Part shown: one piece after another, positions 49,218-58,683 of the stretch
Layout: every line of letters begins with the position of its first letter
Position numbering within the stretch: the stretch's first letter is position 1
Assembly: GCF_000022325.1 (NCBI RefSeq)
Contig: NC_012034.1
Coordinates: 2,541,501 to 2,605,500 of the forward strand
DNA: 64,000 nt
Direction: 5' to 3'
From: Caldicellulosiruptor bescii DSM 6725
Lineage (GTDB): Bacteria > Bacillota > Thermoanaerobacteria > Caldicellulosiruptorales > Caldicellulosiruptoraceae
Notes under the pieces: generated by a model
What the model was told of the DNA's origin: nothing
Database searches by the model: none
The model's input: only the letters and a program-made list of their open reading frames with translations
Program-made: the position numbers and the translations under genes

Positions 49218-49748
49218 TTAACAAGAAGTCTCCACCTCTATAGGTGGTAGGTGAATTTCATATACACAGATTTCTTCTTTTCTGAGTATCCACTGCCAGA
49301 ACTTTTTGTTCAACAAATATTTATACACTTTTGCTGTTGACACAAGCTGAAGTTTTTCTGATACTTGCCTTTTTGTTTTATATTTCCTTACCTTTTCAAA
49401 CTCTAAAACTCCTTCTTGCCTGAGCTCTTCCATTATAGAATGAACAAACCTGTTGGTTCTTATAATCACTTTGTCTCTTTTAATGTTTGCCTTATTAATA
49501 GCTGCAAGAGAACTTTTTACCGCCTCTTTTACTGTTTCTTTAAATTTTTCTCTTTCAGCAATACAATCTAATTTCTTAAATGTTTTCAAATCCCGCCATT
49601 TTATGTCCTGTACAATTCTATTTAAGGCTGGGAAGTATGAAAAGAATATTCCCATCTTTCTAAACCTGAATATAAATCGGACTGCTGGCATGACTATCGC
49701 TTCAATTACAAAATTTAGTCCCAGCAGTTTAAATACTATATAATTCAT
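49218..49748 (-). CDS. hypothetical Tad-cluster protein, C-terminus made of an IS end
   Basis: 176 aa, basic and helical, no family recognised. ATG 49748 with GGAGGGAG. The last residues (IHLPPIEVETSC) are encoded by 49221-49253, which closely resembles the left end of IscB copy 1, so the original C-terminus may have been changed by an old insertion. Confidence 0.5.
   Translation of the reverse strand: MNYIVFKLLGLNFVIEAIVMPAVRFIFRFRKMGIFFSYFPALNRIVQDIKWRDLKTFKKLDCIAEREKFKETVKEAVKSSLAAINKANIKRDKVIIRTNRFVHSIMEELRQEGVLEFEKVRKYKTKRQVSEKLQLVSTAKVYKYLLNKKFWQWILRKEEICVYEIHLPPIEVETSC
49221..49253 (-). repeat. remnant of an IscB-type IS end
   Basis: CCACCT-AT-AGAGGTGG hairpin followed by AGACTT. IscB copy 1 left end has CCGCCT-GT-AGAGGCGG, then AGACTT. 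Compensated changes in the stem. No other IS sequence remains. Confidence 0.5.
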
Positions 49749-49749
49749 T

Positions 49750-50553
49750 TTAGCTCCCTCCAAAAAAGCTGTATTTTGTCATCATCATAACAAGCGGATA
49801 TGTTACAAGTATCAAAAATGGAATTACATAACCTACAAGCATAATCAAAGTAAACCTGACATTTAGCTTATCTGCAAGTGTTTCTATTTCTGTTTTCTGT
49901 TCTTCGTATATGTTTTGTGCGAGCATAGAAAGAGCTTCGGATATATGTGAAATTGTAACAGAGCGCAAGTTAAATATCCTGCACATCTTTTCAAATTCGC
50001 TACACAGAGTCTTTTGGCTTACTTTCAGACTTGCTTCTTTAAGACTCTGTCCTGCCAGAAGTCTTAAATTTATTTCTCTTATAAATGGTGTTACCAAATT
50101 TTCTTGGGACTCAGAAATGTACTCAAGAACCTGTTCAACCACAAGCCCACACTTGAATCCCTGTATCATTGTTTCTATTGTATCAAGCAAATCCTGTTTA
50201 AATTGATTTTTAAATTTTTTTGTTCTTATACTTAAAACCGCAATCGGCATTGCCGTTACTGATGGCAGAAAAATAAGCCCAAACAAAATACTTATCCTCG
50301 TATACAATGCAAAAAGCAAACAAGAAATTAAAAAGAACGTAAAGACAATTGAAATGAAATCGTAAACGTCTTGCACCGCAAACCCAAATAGTGTTCGCTT
50401 CAAACTCTGTATTTCAACGTCCACTCCAAATACAGTTTTTATTTGCCTGTCAAGCTTTTCTATAATATCTTTTGCTTTTTGGTTTTTCTCAAACCTTTTT
50501 ACGTATTTCTTAATTTTCAGTGGTTTGAGCGTGATTTTCACCTTTTTCCTCAC
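49750..50553 (-). CDS. tadC: TadC-like pilus assembly membrane protein (T2SF)
   Basis: 267 aa. Paired N-terminal membrane helices, a cytosolic T2SSF domain (DLLDTIETMIQGFKCGLVVEQVLEYISE, AGQSLKEASLKVSQK) and a last helix. Acts with TadB as platform for the TadA ATPase. Overlaps tadB by 4 bp. Confidence 0.8.
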   Translation of the reverse strand: MRKKVKITLKPLKIKKYVKRFEKNQKAKDIIEKLDRQIKTVFGVDVEIQSLKRTLFGFAVQDVYDFISIVFTFFLISCLLFALYTRISILFGLIFLPSVTAMPIAVLSIRTKKFKNQFKQDLLDTIETMIQGFKCGLVVEQVLEYISESQENLVTPFIREINLRLLAGQSLKEASLKVSQKTLCSEFEKMCRIFNLRSVTISHISEALSMLAQNIYEEQKTEIETLADKLNVRFTLIMLVGYVIPFLILVTYPLVMMMTKYSFFGGS

Positions 50554-51470
50554 CTCTTTGCTACGTCATCTGCAGTTTTGAGCATGTAGTACGTGCTTGC
50601 AATAACTAAAGAAAGCACAAACGCAAGGATTATTTTCCCGCCAGCAGTTGAATAACTTTCTTTGGCTTCTGGGAAGAGAAATAAAACCATGCCAAGGGTA
50701 ATTAAAATTATACTAACTATTGCAATCATTACACTTTTGAGTCTTGCTGTTTTCTTTCTTATAAGTCTTGCACGGGAGAGCTTATCGTTTATTTTTCTTG
50801 ATGCATTCATACAGACATCTGAAATCGACGCACCCGACAAATTTGCAAATATTACGCTGTCAACCCACGTGCTGACTATATTCGAAAAGTTGTTCCTCTC
50901 TTTAAAGTTTTTCAGTGCCTGCTCTAAAGTGGTTCCTGACTGTACTTCACTTAAAATTGTTTCGATTTCCTTTCTAAGTCTCAAGTCTTGCTCTTCTTCC
51001 TTAGCTTGAAAAAGCACAGCCATTAAGTTTGGTGTTCCTTTCAGCATTATTGCAACATTTTGTGTAAACTCCCCGAACCTCTGTTCAAACCTGAACCTCT
51101 TGCTTGTAGACATATAGTCAAGAATAATTTTTATCACTATGAAAGAACTTACAATTAAAACTACAAAGTATGTTAGCTGATTTAAAATCACTGCAAGTAC
51201 AAAACAAAAAACTGCAAAGTACAGGTAGTACATTATAAAATCGTCGGTTGAGATTTTTACTTCTGCGCTCTTGAGTTGTCTGTCAATCCTGTCGTATATA
51301 TCACCAAGAAACCCAAAAAAAGTATACTTCTGTAAACTCTCATCAGGTCTTATTAGCTGTCTTGAAAGCTTTTTACGGATTTCATACACCTTTTCTTCAT
51401 AGTACGCTAAAAACAGAAAGAGAACGAAAAAGGTTATGATTCCTAAAAGTAGACTTAGCAAACTTTTCAC
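50550..51470 (-). CDS. tadB: TadB-like pilus assembly membrane protein (T2SF)
   Basis: 306 aa. N-terminal membrane helix, a helical pair near 75-115, a T2SSF domain (FGEFTQNVAIMLKGTPNLMAVLFQA, VQSGTTLEQALKNFKERNN) and two C-terminal helices. Overlaps tadA by 4 bp. Confidence 0.8.
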   Translation of the reverse strand: MKSLLSLLLGIITFFVLFLFLAYYEEKVYEIRKKLSRQLIRPDESLQKYTFFGFLGDIYDRIDRQLKSAEVKISTDDFIMYYLYFAVFCFVLAVILNQLTYFVVLIVSSFIVIKIILDYMSTSKRFRFEQRFGEFTQNVAIMLKGTPNLMAVLFQAKEEEQDLRLRKEIETILSEVQSGTTLEQALKNFKERNNFSNIVSTWVDSVIFANLSGASISDVCMNASRKINDKLSRARLIRKKTARLKSVMIAIVSIILITLGMVLFLFPEAKESYSTAGGKIILAFVLSLVIASTYYMLKTADDVAKR

Positions 51471-52657
51471 CTCTTTTCCTGTTGTTCGTACTTGTATACA
51501 TAATCAAGCTTGTAAGTCCCATCGCTATTCAGCCCTTTTAGCTCTGCGATTTCTTTAATAACTCTTCCCAGAATGTTTCCAGTTTCATCTTCTGCAATGT
51601 CCAAAAATACTAATACGTCTATTGTACTTGAAATTAAAATCCTCATGTTACGAACATCTAGGTTGGGATTGAACTCTTTTAATTTCATTTCAAGCTTTTG
51701 CAGAGCAAGGTAAGTTGACCCTGCATGTATGGTTGTGAGACTTCCCCTGTGTCCAGAGTTCAGTGCGTCCAGAAAACCATACGCTGCTTCCGGGGTTCGT
51801 ATTTCTGTTATAAATATTCTGTCGGGGTTTGCTCTGAGGCAATTTAGTATTATGTCGCTCCACGTTATAGGTCTTAGTTCTTCGTTTCCTTCTCTTGTTT
51901 TGAAATAATAAACGTACCTCAAAGGAAGTTCGACCTCGTGGGTGTCTTCCAGCACTGCAACAACGTGATTTGTTTGAATGTAATATGTCAGAGCGTTTAA
52001 AAAAGTAGTTTTGCCAGCGTTAGTTTGACCTACTGCCACTATATTTTTTCTGCTGCGCACAGCATTTTTAAAGTAGTCTATCATCCAGTCTTCAAAGTTT
52101 ATATAACCGCTTCTTAGCTCTTCAAGAGTTTTTAATTTTGATGTGTGTTTTCTGATAGTGATATAGGGTTGAACGCTTTCTGGGGGAATGACTAACAACG
52201 CTCTTGAACCATCGTAAAGCTCACAGTCAATGTCAGGGTTTTGAATGTTTATTGTTTGTCTTGCTGTTGCTGCTATCTTTTCGATAACGCGCTGTGTTTC
52301 AGCCTCGTTTGGGTACTTTTCCTCTAACTCTTTTCTGAGTCCGTTTTCTATATAGTATATCTTTGTCCCCATCACGTATATTTCAGTTACATCTGGGGAC
52401 TTTAAAAGCTTTTCGATTGGTCCGAGTCCAAATAACATATTGTAAACATAATCGTAAATATGCTGCTGTGCAAGTCCTAAATAGTTTTCTGCATAGTACT
52501 TATCGACGTATTGTTTTGTTAACTCTTTTAAAAGGTCAAGGTTACCTGCAACATCCAGACTGCTACTCAGAACTTTGTTTCTGACATATGTTAAAAGTTC
52601 GTCATATGTTGAAAATTCTTCTGAAGAATGACTTTTTATTCTCTCTAAAAGTCCCAT
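51467..52657 (-). CDS. tadA: TadA/CpaF-type secretion ATPase
   Basis: 396 aa. VTEIYVMGTKIYYIENG, Walker A VGQTNAGKTTFLN, LEDTHEVELP (Asp box), ITEIRTPEAAYGFLDALNSGHRGSLTTIHAG (Walker B and His box). This hexameric ATPase powers Flp pilus assembly and is related to conjugation VirB11 ATPases. ATG 52657 with GGGGG, inside the end of the upstream gene. Confidence 0.92.
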   Translation of the reverse strand: MGLLERIKSHSSEEFSTYDELLTYVRNKVLSSSLDVAGNLDLLKELTKQYVDKYYAENYLGLAQQHIYDYVYNMLFGLGPIEKLLKSPDVTEIYVMGTKIYYIENGLRKELEEKYPNEAETQRVIEKIAATARQTINIQNPDIDCELYDGSRALLVIPPESVQPYITIRKHTSKLKTLEELRSGYINFEDWMIDYFKNAVRSRKNIVAVGQTNAGKTTFLNALTYYIQTNHVVAVLEDTHEVELPLRYVYYFKTREGNEELRPITWSDIILNCLRANPDRIFITEIRTPEAAYGFLDALNSGHRGSLTTIHAGSTYLALQKLEMKLKEFNPNLDVRNMRILISSTIDVLVFLDIAEDETGNILGRVIKEIAELKGLNSDGTYKLDYVYKYEQQEKR

Positions 52658-53309
52658 TTTGCAACACCCCCGCAAGCTTTCTTATATTCTTTTGAAGTCT
52701 TTTGTCGTCATATCCTTTGAGTTTTTTGTAAAACGGCACGTCATGCACAAGTTTTAACGAATGCTTTACTTTGTCAATATATACAAGTTCTTTGTTCGTA
52801 ACTTTGTTGCGTATAAAAACAAAATTTCTAAGATCGCTAAGGTTATTTACCTGCACCCAGTCCAAAAGAGCGTTTATTCTTGCCACAGGGGTTATAAAAT
52901 TCTCTTCTGCCACAACAAGTACCTTGTCTGACTGCTGCAAAACGTCTACTACAAGCTCAACAATACCCGGTTGTATGTCGACAATAACATATTCATACTT
53001 GAACTTTAAAATCTCCACGCACCTTGTAATGTCTTCTCTTTTAATATACCTGTCTTCACCCGGATATCCCCCTACTACAACATCAAAGTTTTTCCCCTGT
53101 GGTCTTTGTACTGCTGACAGAATGTCGTGTTTGTATGTCAGAATATTTTTCTTAGGGTCAAGCGAGGGAAGTAGTGATATAAAATCGCCCGGCGAAAAAT
53201 CAAGTTCTAAAGCTAAAACCCTGTGATTTTTTGAGAGTGATTCAGCAAGAGCAAGGGTTACTGTGGTCTTCCCTACGCCACCTTTGGGACTGAATATCGA
53301 AATGAGCAT
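52602..53309 (-). CDS. MinD/ParA-like ATPase, TadZ type (1)
   Basis: 235 aa. Deviant Walker A FSPKGGVGKTTVTLALAE at the N-terminus, DFSPGD, VIVDIQPGI (Walker B). TadZ/CpaE proteins place the pilus machine in the cell. Its N-terminal 160 residues closely resemble those of 55167-56663, so the two are paralogues. Confidence 0.8.
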   Translation of the reverse strand: MLISIFSPKGGVGKTTVTLALAESLSKNHRVLALELDFSPGDFISLLPSLDPKKNILTYKHDILSAVQRPQGKNFDVVVGGYPGEDRYIKREDITRCVEILKFKYEYVIVDIQPGIVELVVDVLQQSDKVLVVAEENFITPVARINALLDWVQVNNLSDLRNFVFIRNKVTNKELVYIDKVKHSLKLVHDVPFYKKLKGYDDKRLQKNIRKLAGVLQNGTFRENKKSFFRRIFNI

Positions 53310-53323
53310 TTTTTATCTCTCCT

Positions 53324-53908
53324 TTACTGCTTCTGGATGACAACAGTATAATCCCCGTTTTTTAGAGCATACGCAAGTTGTACTGCCTGGTCTTTTTTTA
53401 CTTTTACAATTGCATATCTTGTGTTTGAACCGCTCACCATATTGTTTGTTGTCTTTGACAGAAGCGATACAACTTCTGCGTCTTCTACAGCAAATGGTGG
53501 TACTCCAGAGTTTGATGTAGATGTTGTTGCGATTATTAGCTTTGTTCCTTCTGTTATAAACTGGGTAAGCGGTTCTGGGATGTTTACACAAATCAGCGTC
53601 TCATCTTCATAAACCTGCACATATACGGTTTTTATTACATCATCATAGAAAAAATCACCCGCAACTCTTGTTACACCTGCACGTTTGCCAACAAGCTTTT
53701 CTTTTTCTTTAATTACACCCCGTGGCAGTGCATACGACGGAAGTTTTAGAAAAGTTATATCATTGTCGTTTATTATCTCCCCCTGATGAATCAAGTTTTT
53801 TGCAACAGGTATTTGAATCATATTTGTCTGCCTTGAAATAAAAATGTATGAAAGCAGTGCAACAAGCACAGCAGGTATCACAGCAAGTTTTATCACCCTG
53901 TTTTTCAT
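53324..53908 (-). CDS. cpaB: CpaB/RcpC-like SAF-domain pilus protein
   Basis: 194 aa. N-terminal membrane anchor (KLAVIPAVLVALLSYIFI), SAF domain (VAKNLIHQGEIINDNDITFLKLP), then a RcpC-like beta part. In Gram-negatives CpaB helps the secretin; in Gram-positive clusters it sits at the membrane/wall interface. Confidence 0.8.
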   Translation of the reverse strand: MKNRVIKLAVIPAVLVALLSYIFISRQTNMIQIPVAKNLIHQGEIINDNDITFLKLPSYALPRGVIKEKEKLVGKRAGVTRVAGDFFYDDVIKTVYVQVYEDETLICVNIPEPLTQFITEGTKLIIATTSTSNSGVPPFAVEDAEVVSLLSKTTNNMVSGSNTRYAIVKVKKDQAVQLAYALKNGDYTVVIQKQ

Positions 53909-53924
53909 ATCTTACTCTCTCCTT

Positions 53925-54743
53925 TCATTTCAGTATTTTGTAAAAACTTTTAAAAGTGATTACTTCAAACCTGTCACTAAAAAATTCCGGTACACTGTTT
54001 TTTGATATAACAATATCTGCGTTAATGTGTTTTAATCTTTCAAGTTCAACATTAAGACCGGTAATTACCACAACTTTTTTGTCGCAGTTTTTAAGAGCAG
54101 TATGAACTAAATCTTCTCTTTTAGATAAATGCGGAATTTCGAAGATAATAACATCGTAATTCTCTTTTGCAAAAGAAATGATTCTTTCTAAATCCTCTTT
54201 TCTCAAATCCTGTATAAGTGAAAGGTTTGGGGGCGCTTGAATTATATCCACATTCTCATAAAGGTGATACACACACGCAAAAAACCTTTCTTTCAAATCT
54301 CCTTTTTGTTTCAAAAAACAGCCAAGGTGGGGCAAAACAGGCAGTTCAAACTCAAAACTTAAATCACTCCCCCCATCGTAAAAGTTCATGTCCAAAATCA
54401 ATATCCTGTACATGGATAGAACACTTATAAGTTTTTTTATCAGTTCAGTTTTTCCAGCAGAGCTTTTACAACTTGTTATTGCAATTGTTTGTGGAGTTTT
54501 TATCTTGACACTGTGTTTTTGTTTTTCTTCTCTCTTTGCAAGAAATGTTTTCAAAGACATTACATTTTCACTCAAAAACAAATAACTGCTTATATCCTTT
54601 TCATCTACCACTATTGCGCTGTAATTCTTTTTTCTTACTCTCAAAAAAGCACTTTCTAAAGACATCGCAACTTCAAAGTTTTGACCTGCTGTCTTTGAAA
54701 AAACTTCTACTGTAAGTGGATTTTTAGTGATTATGAGCACCAT
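53925..54743 (-). CDS. TadZ-like ATPase with receiver-like N-terminus (2)
   Basis: 272 aa. First 80 residues look receiver-like (VLIITKNPLTVEVFSK). Then a ParA-like loop SCKSSAGKTELIKKL, LILDMNFYDGGSD and IIFEIPHL. Walker A is unusual. Probably a pilus-localisation ATPase. Overlaps the peptidase gene by 13 bp. Confidence 0.65.
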   Translation of the reverse strand: MVLIITKNPLTVEVFSKTAGQNFEVAMSLESAFLRVRKKNYSAIVVDEKDISSYLFLSENVMSLKTFLAKREEKQKHSVKIKTPQTIAITSCKSSAGKTELIKKLISVLSMYRILILDMNFYDGGSDLSFEFELPVLPHLGCFLKQKGDLKERFFACVYHLYENVDIIQAPPNLSLIQDLRKEDLERIISFAKENYDVIIFEIPHLSKREDLVHTALKNCDKKVVVITGLNVELERLKHINADIVISKNSVPEFFSDRFEVITFKSFYKILK

Positions 54744-55174
54744 TTTTTAACCACCTCAACAATAATACTTGCTGCAAAAACAAACGGTGCAAGTGGAACA
54801 TATGTTTCGAGATATGTCTTGTTCACAATGCCTGCTATAAATCCTGCTACAAATCCAGATATACATGTGAGAAGCAAAACCTTTAAAAAATCAAACCCAA
54901 AATATAATGAAAGTGCTGATAAAAGTTTTATATCCCCTTCTCCCAGTAGATATATGCCTCTCTTTTCTGAAAAAAAGTATGTTGCAAGAAGGAAAAGAGT
55001 ATATATCGCAAATATAATTACATTGCCAAAGTTCCTGTTTAGAATAACTTTAACTGCTGCAACAAAAAGCAAAAGCACCACTGCAATATTTGGTATTTCA
55101 CGCTTTTTAAAATCATATACTGCTGCAAATGAAAGTATTAATATCAGCAGTACAGAAAGTATAACTTTACTCAT
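54731..55174 (-). CDS. prepilin peptidase (TadV/CpaA, A24)
   Basis: 147 aa, about six membrane helices, with the two aspartates in AVYDFKKREIPN and LGEGDIKLLSAL (GxGD). Cuts the pilin leader. ATG 55174 after GGTGG. Confidence 0.85.
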   Translation of the reverse strand: MSKVILSVLLILILSFAAVYDFKKREIPNIAVVLLLFVAAVKVILNRNFGNVIIFAIYTLFLLATYFFSEKRGIYLLGEGDIKLLSALSLYFGFDFLKVLLLTCISGFVAGFIAGIVNKTYLETYVPLAPFVFAASIIVEVVKKWCS

Positions 55175-56663
55175 CCAACAAACCACCTGCCAAACTTGTT
55201 ATGAGTTCTTTTATTTTGCTCAGTTTCTTGAGTTTTTCCTCAAGCTCTGCCATTCTTTCTTTTAATTTCTGATTTTCCTCCAGTAGCTTTGTTATTTCCT
55301 GTTTTAACTTTTGATTATCTTTCATGTTCTTGCTGTGTTCTTTTAAAAACATACTAACCTCTGTAGATATTAGCTGAGTGACGGCAGAAGATAGATTTGA
55401 AATAAAAACTTCTACATCCTGCATATTTTCTGTTTGTTCTGTCGAAGTACTTTTTTCTTCTATGTTTTTAACTTCCTGCTTCAAATCTTGAGCAAAAAGT
55501 TCTTCTTCTGAATCTTCTACTGGGTTGGAAAATGAATCTTCGTCGGGTTTTTCTTCTATCTGTTCTGGTTCAACTACCTGTTCTGGATTTTCTATCTGTT
55601 CACTTTTCAATTCTTTAATCAATTTTCTTTCAGGTTCTGCTGTCGTTCTCGAAATTAAATCTTCTATTGCATGTGTAATTTTAGGAATTTCAATTGCACC
55701 TGCAAATACATATTCAAACCCTTTTTCGTATGCGTACTTCTCAAACTCAGGAGATGTTAAAACTATCTTAAAACCATTGATTTCTGCTGCTTCATCTATC
55801 TTTTGCTTATCTTCACACACCAGAACCTGTATTTTTGATTTTGCAATATCCTCTGTTACAAAATCTGCAAACTTGTTCTTGAGAAGGTCATCAAGGCTCT
55901 GTATTCCTGTCATGATATATATCACTTCGCTTTCCACCTCTTTTGGCTGTGTATTTTCAATATTGTATTTTTTGAGCGTTTCATTCATAAAACCAATTAG
56001 CTTTTGTGTATCTGTAAACTCATGTTCGAATAGTTTTTGTTTCAGTTTTTCTGTGTGAAAAACGATTTTTTTATCCCACGGTTCTTGGAGTCTGCCACAC
56101 CACGGGATTACTTCCCCTGTTATATCTTCTGGCAGACAAATTTTTTGTCCTTTATTTGCTTTGTTTACCACAACAAAAATTTTCGAAAGAACCATCCTCG
56201 TTGAAAGATATCTTATGATTCTTGCAAACCTCAAAATAACCTGTTGATTGTTTTCTACTATTACAATCACCCTGTCACTTGCATTTAACACATCAACAGC
56301 TCTTTCAACAAGCCCTGGCTGAATATCAAAAAGCACAAAATCAAATTCATTTTGAGCTTCATTGATAATCTTTTTAAGTTGTTTTGGATCTATCTTCTCA
56401 TGAACTTCAGGAAAACCGCCTGCAACAACAAAATATTCTTTGTTCTGTGGTTTTTGAATGCTAGATAACAATCCATGCACACAGGCTACTTCTATGTTTT
56501 TGTTCTTGTCAACATCAAGCAAAGTCGTAAAATCTCCCGGTGAAAAGTCAAACTCTATAACAAGTGTTTTACCTTCTTTTTGCAAAACCTCTGCAAGTGC
56601 CAGTGTCAGAGTTGTCTTCCCCACACCACCTTTTGGACTGAATATCGAAATTATTTTCCCCAT
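55167..56663 (-). CDS. TadZ-like ATPase with long coiled-coil tail (3)
   Basis: 498 aa. Residues 1-190 MinD-like (FSPKGGVGKTTLTLALAE, VLFDIQPGLVERAVDVL). A middle domain (IYIMTGIQSLDDLLKNKFAD...). An acidic linker, then a C-terminal coiled coil (NQKLKQEITKLLEENQKLKERMAELEEKL). No standard TadZ has this tail. Confidence 0.7.
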   Translation of the reverse strand: MGKIISIFSPKGGVGKTTLTLALAEVLQKEGKTLVIEFDFSPGDFTTLLDVDKNKNIEVACVHGLLSSIQKPQNKEYFVVAGGFPEVHEKIDPKQLKKIINEAQNEFDFVLFDIQPGLVERAVDVLNASDRVIVIVENNQQVILRFARIIRYLSTRMVLSKIFVVVNKANKGQKICLPEDITGEVIPWCGRLQEPWDKKIVFHTEKLKQKLFEHEFTDTQKLIGFMNETLKKYNIENTQPKEVESEVIYIMTGIQSLDDLLKNKFADFVTEDIAKSKIQVLVCEDKQKIDEAAEINGFKIVLTSPEFEKYAYEKGFEYVFAGAIEIPKITHAIEDLISRTTAEPERKLIKELKSEQIENPEQVVEPEQIEEKPDEDSFSNPVEDSEEELFAQDLKQEVKNIEEKSTSTEQTENMQDVEVFISNLSSAVTQLISTEVSMFLKEHSKNMKDNQKLKQEITKLLEENQKLKERMAELEEKLKKLSKIKELITSLAGGLLDE

Positions 56664-56672
56664 ACTCTTACC

Positions 56673-57359
56673 TCACTTTTTATACGTGTCTGCTATTGAG
56701 TCTTCAAGTAAAACAAGCATTTCGTAAATATCAGATGGTATCTTCTTTACACCCAGAAATCTCAGCACCCCTGCTAAGATCCTTTTTATATCCTCTTCAT
56801 AGCCTGTTTGTATGAAAGTGTCCTTGCCAGTAGTTTTTACCTCTTCACTTACTTCTTTTTCTTTTATATCTTCCATGTTACTCTGTTTTGCGCACTCTTG
56901 TTCTGCTCTTGTTTTAAACCTCTCTTTGAATGTGTCCTTTACCTTCAGGACATCTTCAAAACCTACATGCTCAACAACTTTGAGCATTTCAAACAGGCTT
57001 TTAACGCTTGAAAAAGTTGCTGGATTTTTTATTCTGTAAACCACATCTGAAACTTCAGCAGGATACATAACTATATCGTATATCCCAAGTGCAAGTGCAC
57101 TTGTTAAAACTTCTCTTTCATCTTCGTCAACGAGCAAAATTACTCTTTTGTCTCTTGCACGCAACGAAAACAAGAGATTTATAAACTCTGATCGGTCTTC
57201 TTCCTTATTTGTATGCCTGTCGAAAAATGTCGAAATTACCACTACTGAATAGTCATCTGTCTGTCTTAAAAAGTCCCGGTAGAATATCACTTTTGAATTT
57301 TCTATTTCTGAAGAAAGCCTTATATCGAACTCAGCAAAACCTGTTGCTATATATATCAT
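56673..57359 (-). CDS. receiver-like Tad-cluster protein
   Basis: 228 aa. The first 115 residues have a receiver-like fold (IVYIAT..., VVVISTFFDRH, VILLVDEDEREVLTSALALGIYDIVMYP) without clear phospho-acceptor. Then an acidic linker and helix. Could be the split-off N-terminal domain of a TadZ. Confidence 0.55.
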   Translation of the reverse strand: MIYIATGFAEFDIRLSSEIENSKVIFYRDFLRQTDDYSVVVISTFFDRHTNKEEDRSEFINLLFSLRARDKRVILLVDEDEREVLTSALALGIYDIVMYPAEVSDVVYRIKNPATFSSVKSLFEMLKVVEHVGFEDVLKVKDTFKERFKTRAEQECAKQSNMEDIKEKEVSEEVKTTGKDTFIQTGYEEDIKRILAGVLRFLGVKKIPSDIYEMLVLLEDSIADTYKK

Positions 57360-57376
57360 CTTTTTCAGTCCTTCCT

Positions 57377-57982
57377 TTACTTCTGGTCGACAAACCTTTC
57401 AAACACAAGACACATGTCGTCCACTTTCAAGCCATAGCCAAAGTATATAAGCCCTGTATTTTTCTCAAATCTCACTCCATAACCGAAAAGTCTTAACACC
57501 GACCTGACGGGCACGTAAATTTTACCGTCCAGCTTTCTTGCAGGGTAGGGGAGTCTAAACTCTGCTTTTTTAAGCTCATTGTCCTTTGCTACTGCCCAAC
57601 CTACAGCTTTTGGATTTTCGAGCATGAGTTTTATTTCTTTTTTGTTTTGCTTGAACACTACCCAGTTGTTTTCTATGCGTAAGTCAGCTACAAGTATTTT
57701 TGCCATATCTTCTGCTTTTGCCAGACTGTGTCCACCTTTTGCGACTAAAATCTCTATATCATACCTTTTTGTTGTGTCGTATGCGGGAACAAGCTTGTAT
57801 TTGCTTCTCACATATTCTTTTTTCCATTCTTCTTGATTTGATGTTGCTTCTGTTTTTTGCTGCTGTGTCCTTACAAGCTGGGGAAGTTGCGGACGCCTTT
57901 CGGATAACAAAACCCCCAGAAAAATACCAGTGAGAATAAAAAAGGTGGTTATAAGCCAGACTGTTTTTTTAAGACCTGGCAT
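57377..57982 (-). CDS. membrane-anchored protein with copper-amine-oxidase-N-like domain
   Basis: 201 aa. N-terminal anchor (TVWLITTFFILTGIFLGVLL). C-terminal KLDGKIYVPVRSVLRLFGYGVRFEKNTGLIYFGYG matches the Cu_amine_oxidN1 stalk domain common on Firmicute surfaces; it does not imply an oxidase. Possibly a wall adaptor for the pilus. Confidence 0.65.
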   Translation of the reverse strand: MPGLKKTVWLITTFFILTGIFLGVLLSERRPQLPQLVRTQQQKTEATSNQEEWKKEYVRSKYKLVPAYDTTKRYDIEILVAKGGHSLAKAEDMAKILVADLRIENNWVVFKQNKKEIKLMLENPKAVGWAVAKDNELKKAEFRLPYPARKLDGKIYVPVRSVLRLFGYGVRFEKNTGLIYFGYGLKVDDMCLVFERFVDQK

Positions 57983-58392
57983 TATGGCACCTCCTGTACA
58001 ACTGCTGATGCCTGTGCTTTTACTGTCATATCAGCTGGTATTCTGAATATGGATGTTATCACGCTAAACTTTGGAAAGTTGTATTCTATCTTCACTGTAA
58101 ATATTTCTCCTGGTGAGGTATCTCCTTCAGGGGTTATTGTGCTTCTTCCTGAAAATTGGTATAAAAGACTTGAACCTGTTGACTGTGCAGTCTGTATAGC
58201 CGTCGATACTATTTTGCTTTCTTCTTCTCTTATTGCTTTTTCCACTGCTACTTTTGCGGTGTGCTGCAGCGCTATCTTGGAATACCCTATTATAACAACC
58301 TGCACTGCCAGAAGAAGCACTAGTATTACAAACGGCAGCATTGCTATAAACGTCAGTATCCCTTCTCCTTTTGTGTTTTTCAGAAGTTTCAT
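57982..58392 (-). CDS. TadE-like minor pilin
   Basis: 136 aa. Short basic leader with GEGILTF near the start (KNTKGEGILTFIAMLPFVILVLLLAVQVVII), the TadE-type processing site and helix, then an extracellular part. AGGAGG before ATG 58392. Confidence 0.7.
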   Translation of the reverse strand: MKLLKNTKGEGILTFIAMLPFVILVLLLAVQVVIIGYSKIALQHTAKVAVEKAIREEESKIVSTAIQTAQSTGSSLLYQFSGRSTITPEGDTSPGEIFTVKIEYNFPKFSVITSIFRIPADMTVKAQASAVVQEVP

Positions 58393-58418
58393 GTTTTTCC
58401 TTTCACCTCCTCATAAAA

Positions 58419-58448
58419 AAAGCAGGGAAGTCATAAAAGACTTCCCTC
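58419..58448 (-). terminator. terminator directly after the pilin gene
   Basis: GGGAAGTC/GACTTCCC stem, then T7. It would allow pilin mRNA to exceed downstream tad mRNA. Confidence 0.75.
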
Positions 58449-58451
58449 TCA

Positions 58452-58652
58452 TTAGCCGCCAAACCATGAGCTGATTGTTTGGAATACCCGGTTAATGATA
58501 CTTTGAAATTGATTGGGAGCGACTGCATATATTATGCCAAGAATAACTATGATGATGACAATGAGTCCGAGAAAAACAAGTAAACCTTCGCCTCTTGTGT
58601 TTTTCTTAAGTTTAATAAGGTTTGTGTGAAGTTTTGCAAACATTTTTAGCAT
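58452..58652 (-). CDS. Flp-type major pilin
   Basis: 66 aa: leader ending NTRGEG, then LLVFLGLIVIIIVILGIIYAVAPNQFQSIINRVFQTISSWFGG. GE/GLL cleavage and a single helix are typical of Flp pilins. RBS GGAGG before ATG 58652. First gene of the tad set after the two exported proteins. Confidence 0.78.
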   Translation of the reverse strand: MLKMFAKLHTNLIKLKKNTRGEGLLVFLGLIVIIIVILGIIYAVAPNQFQSIINRVFQTISSWFGG

Positions 58653-58683
58653 CCCTTTTCACCTCCTCTACAAAATGTATAAA

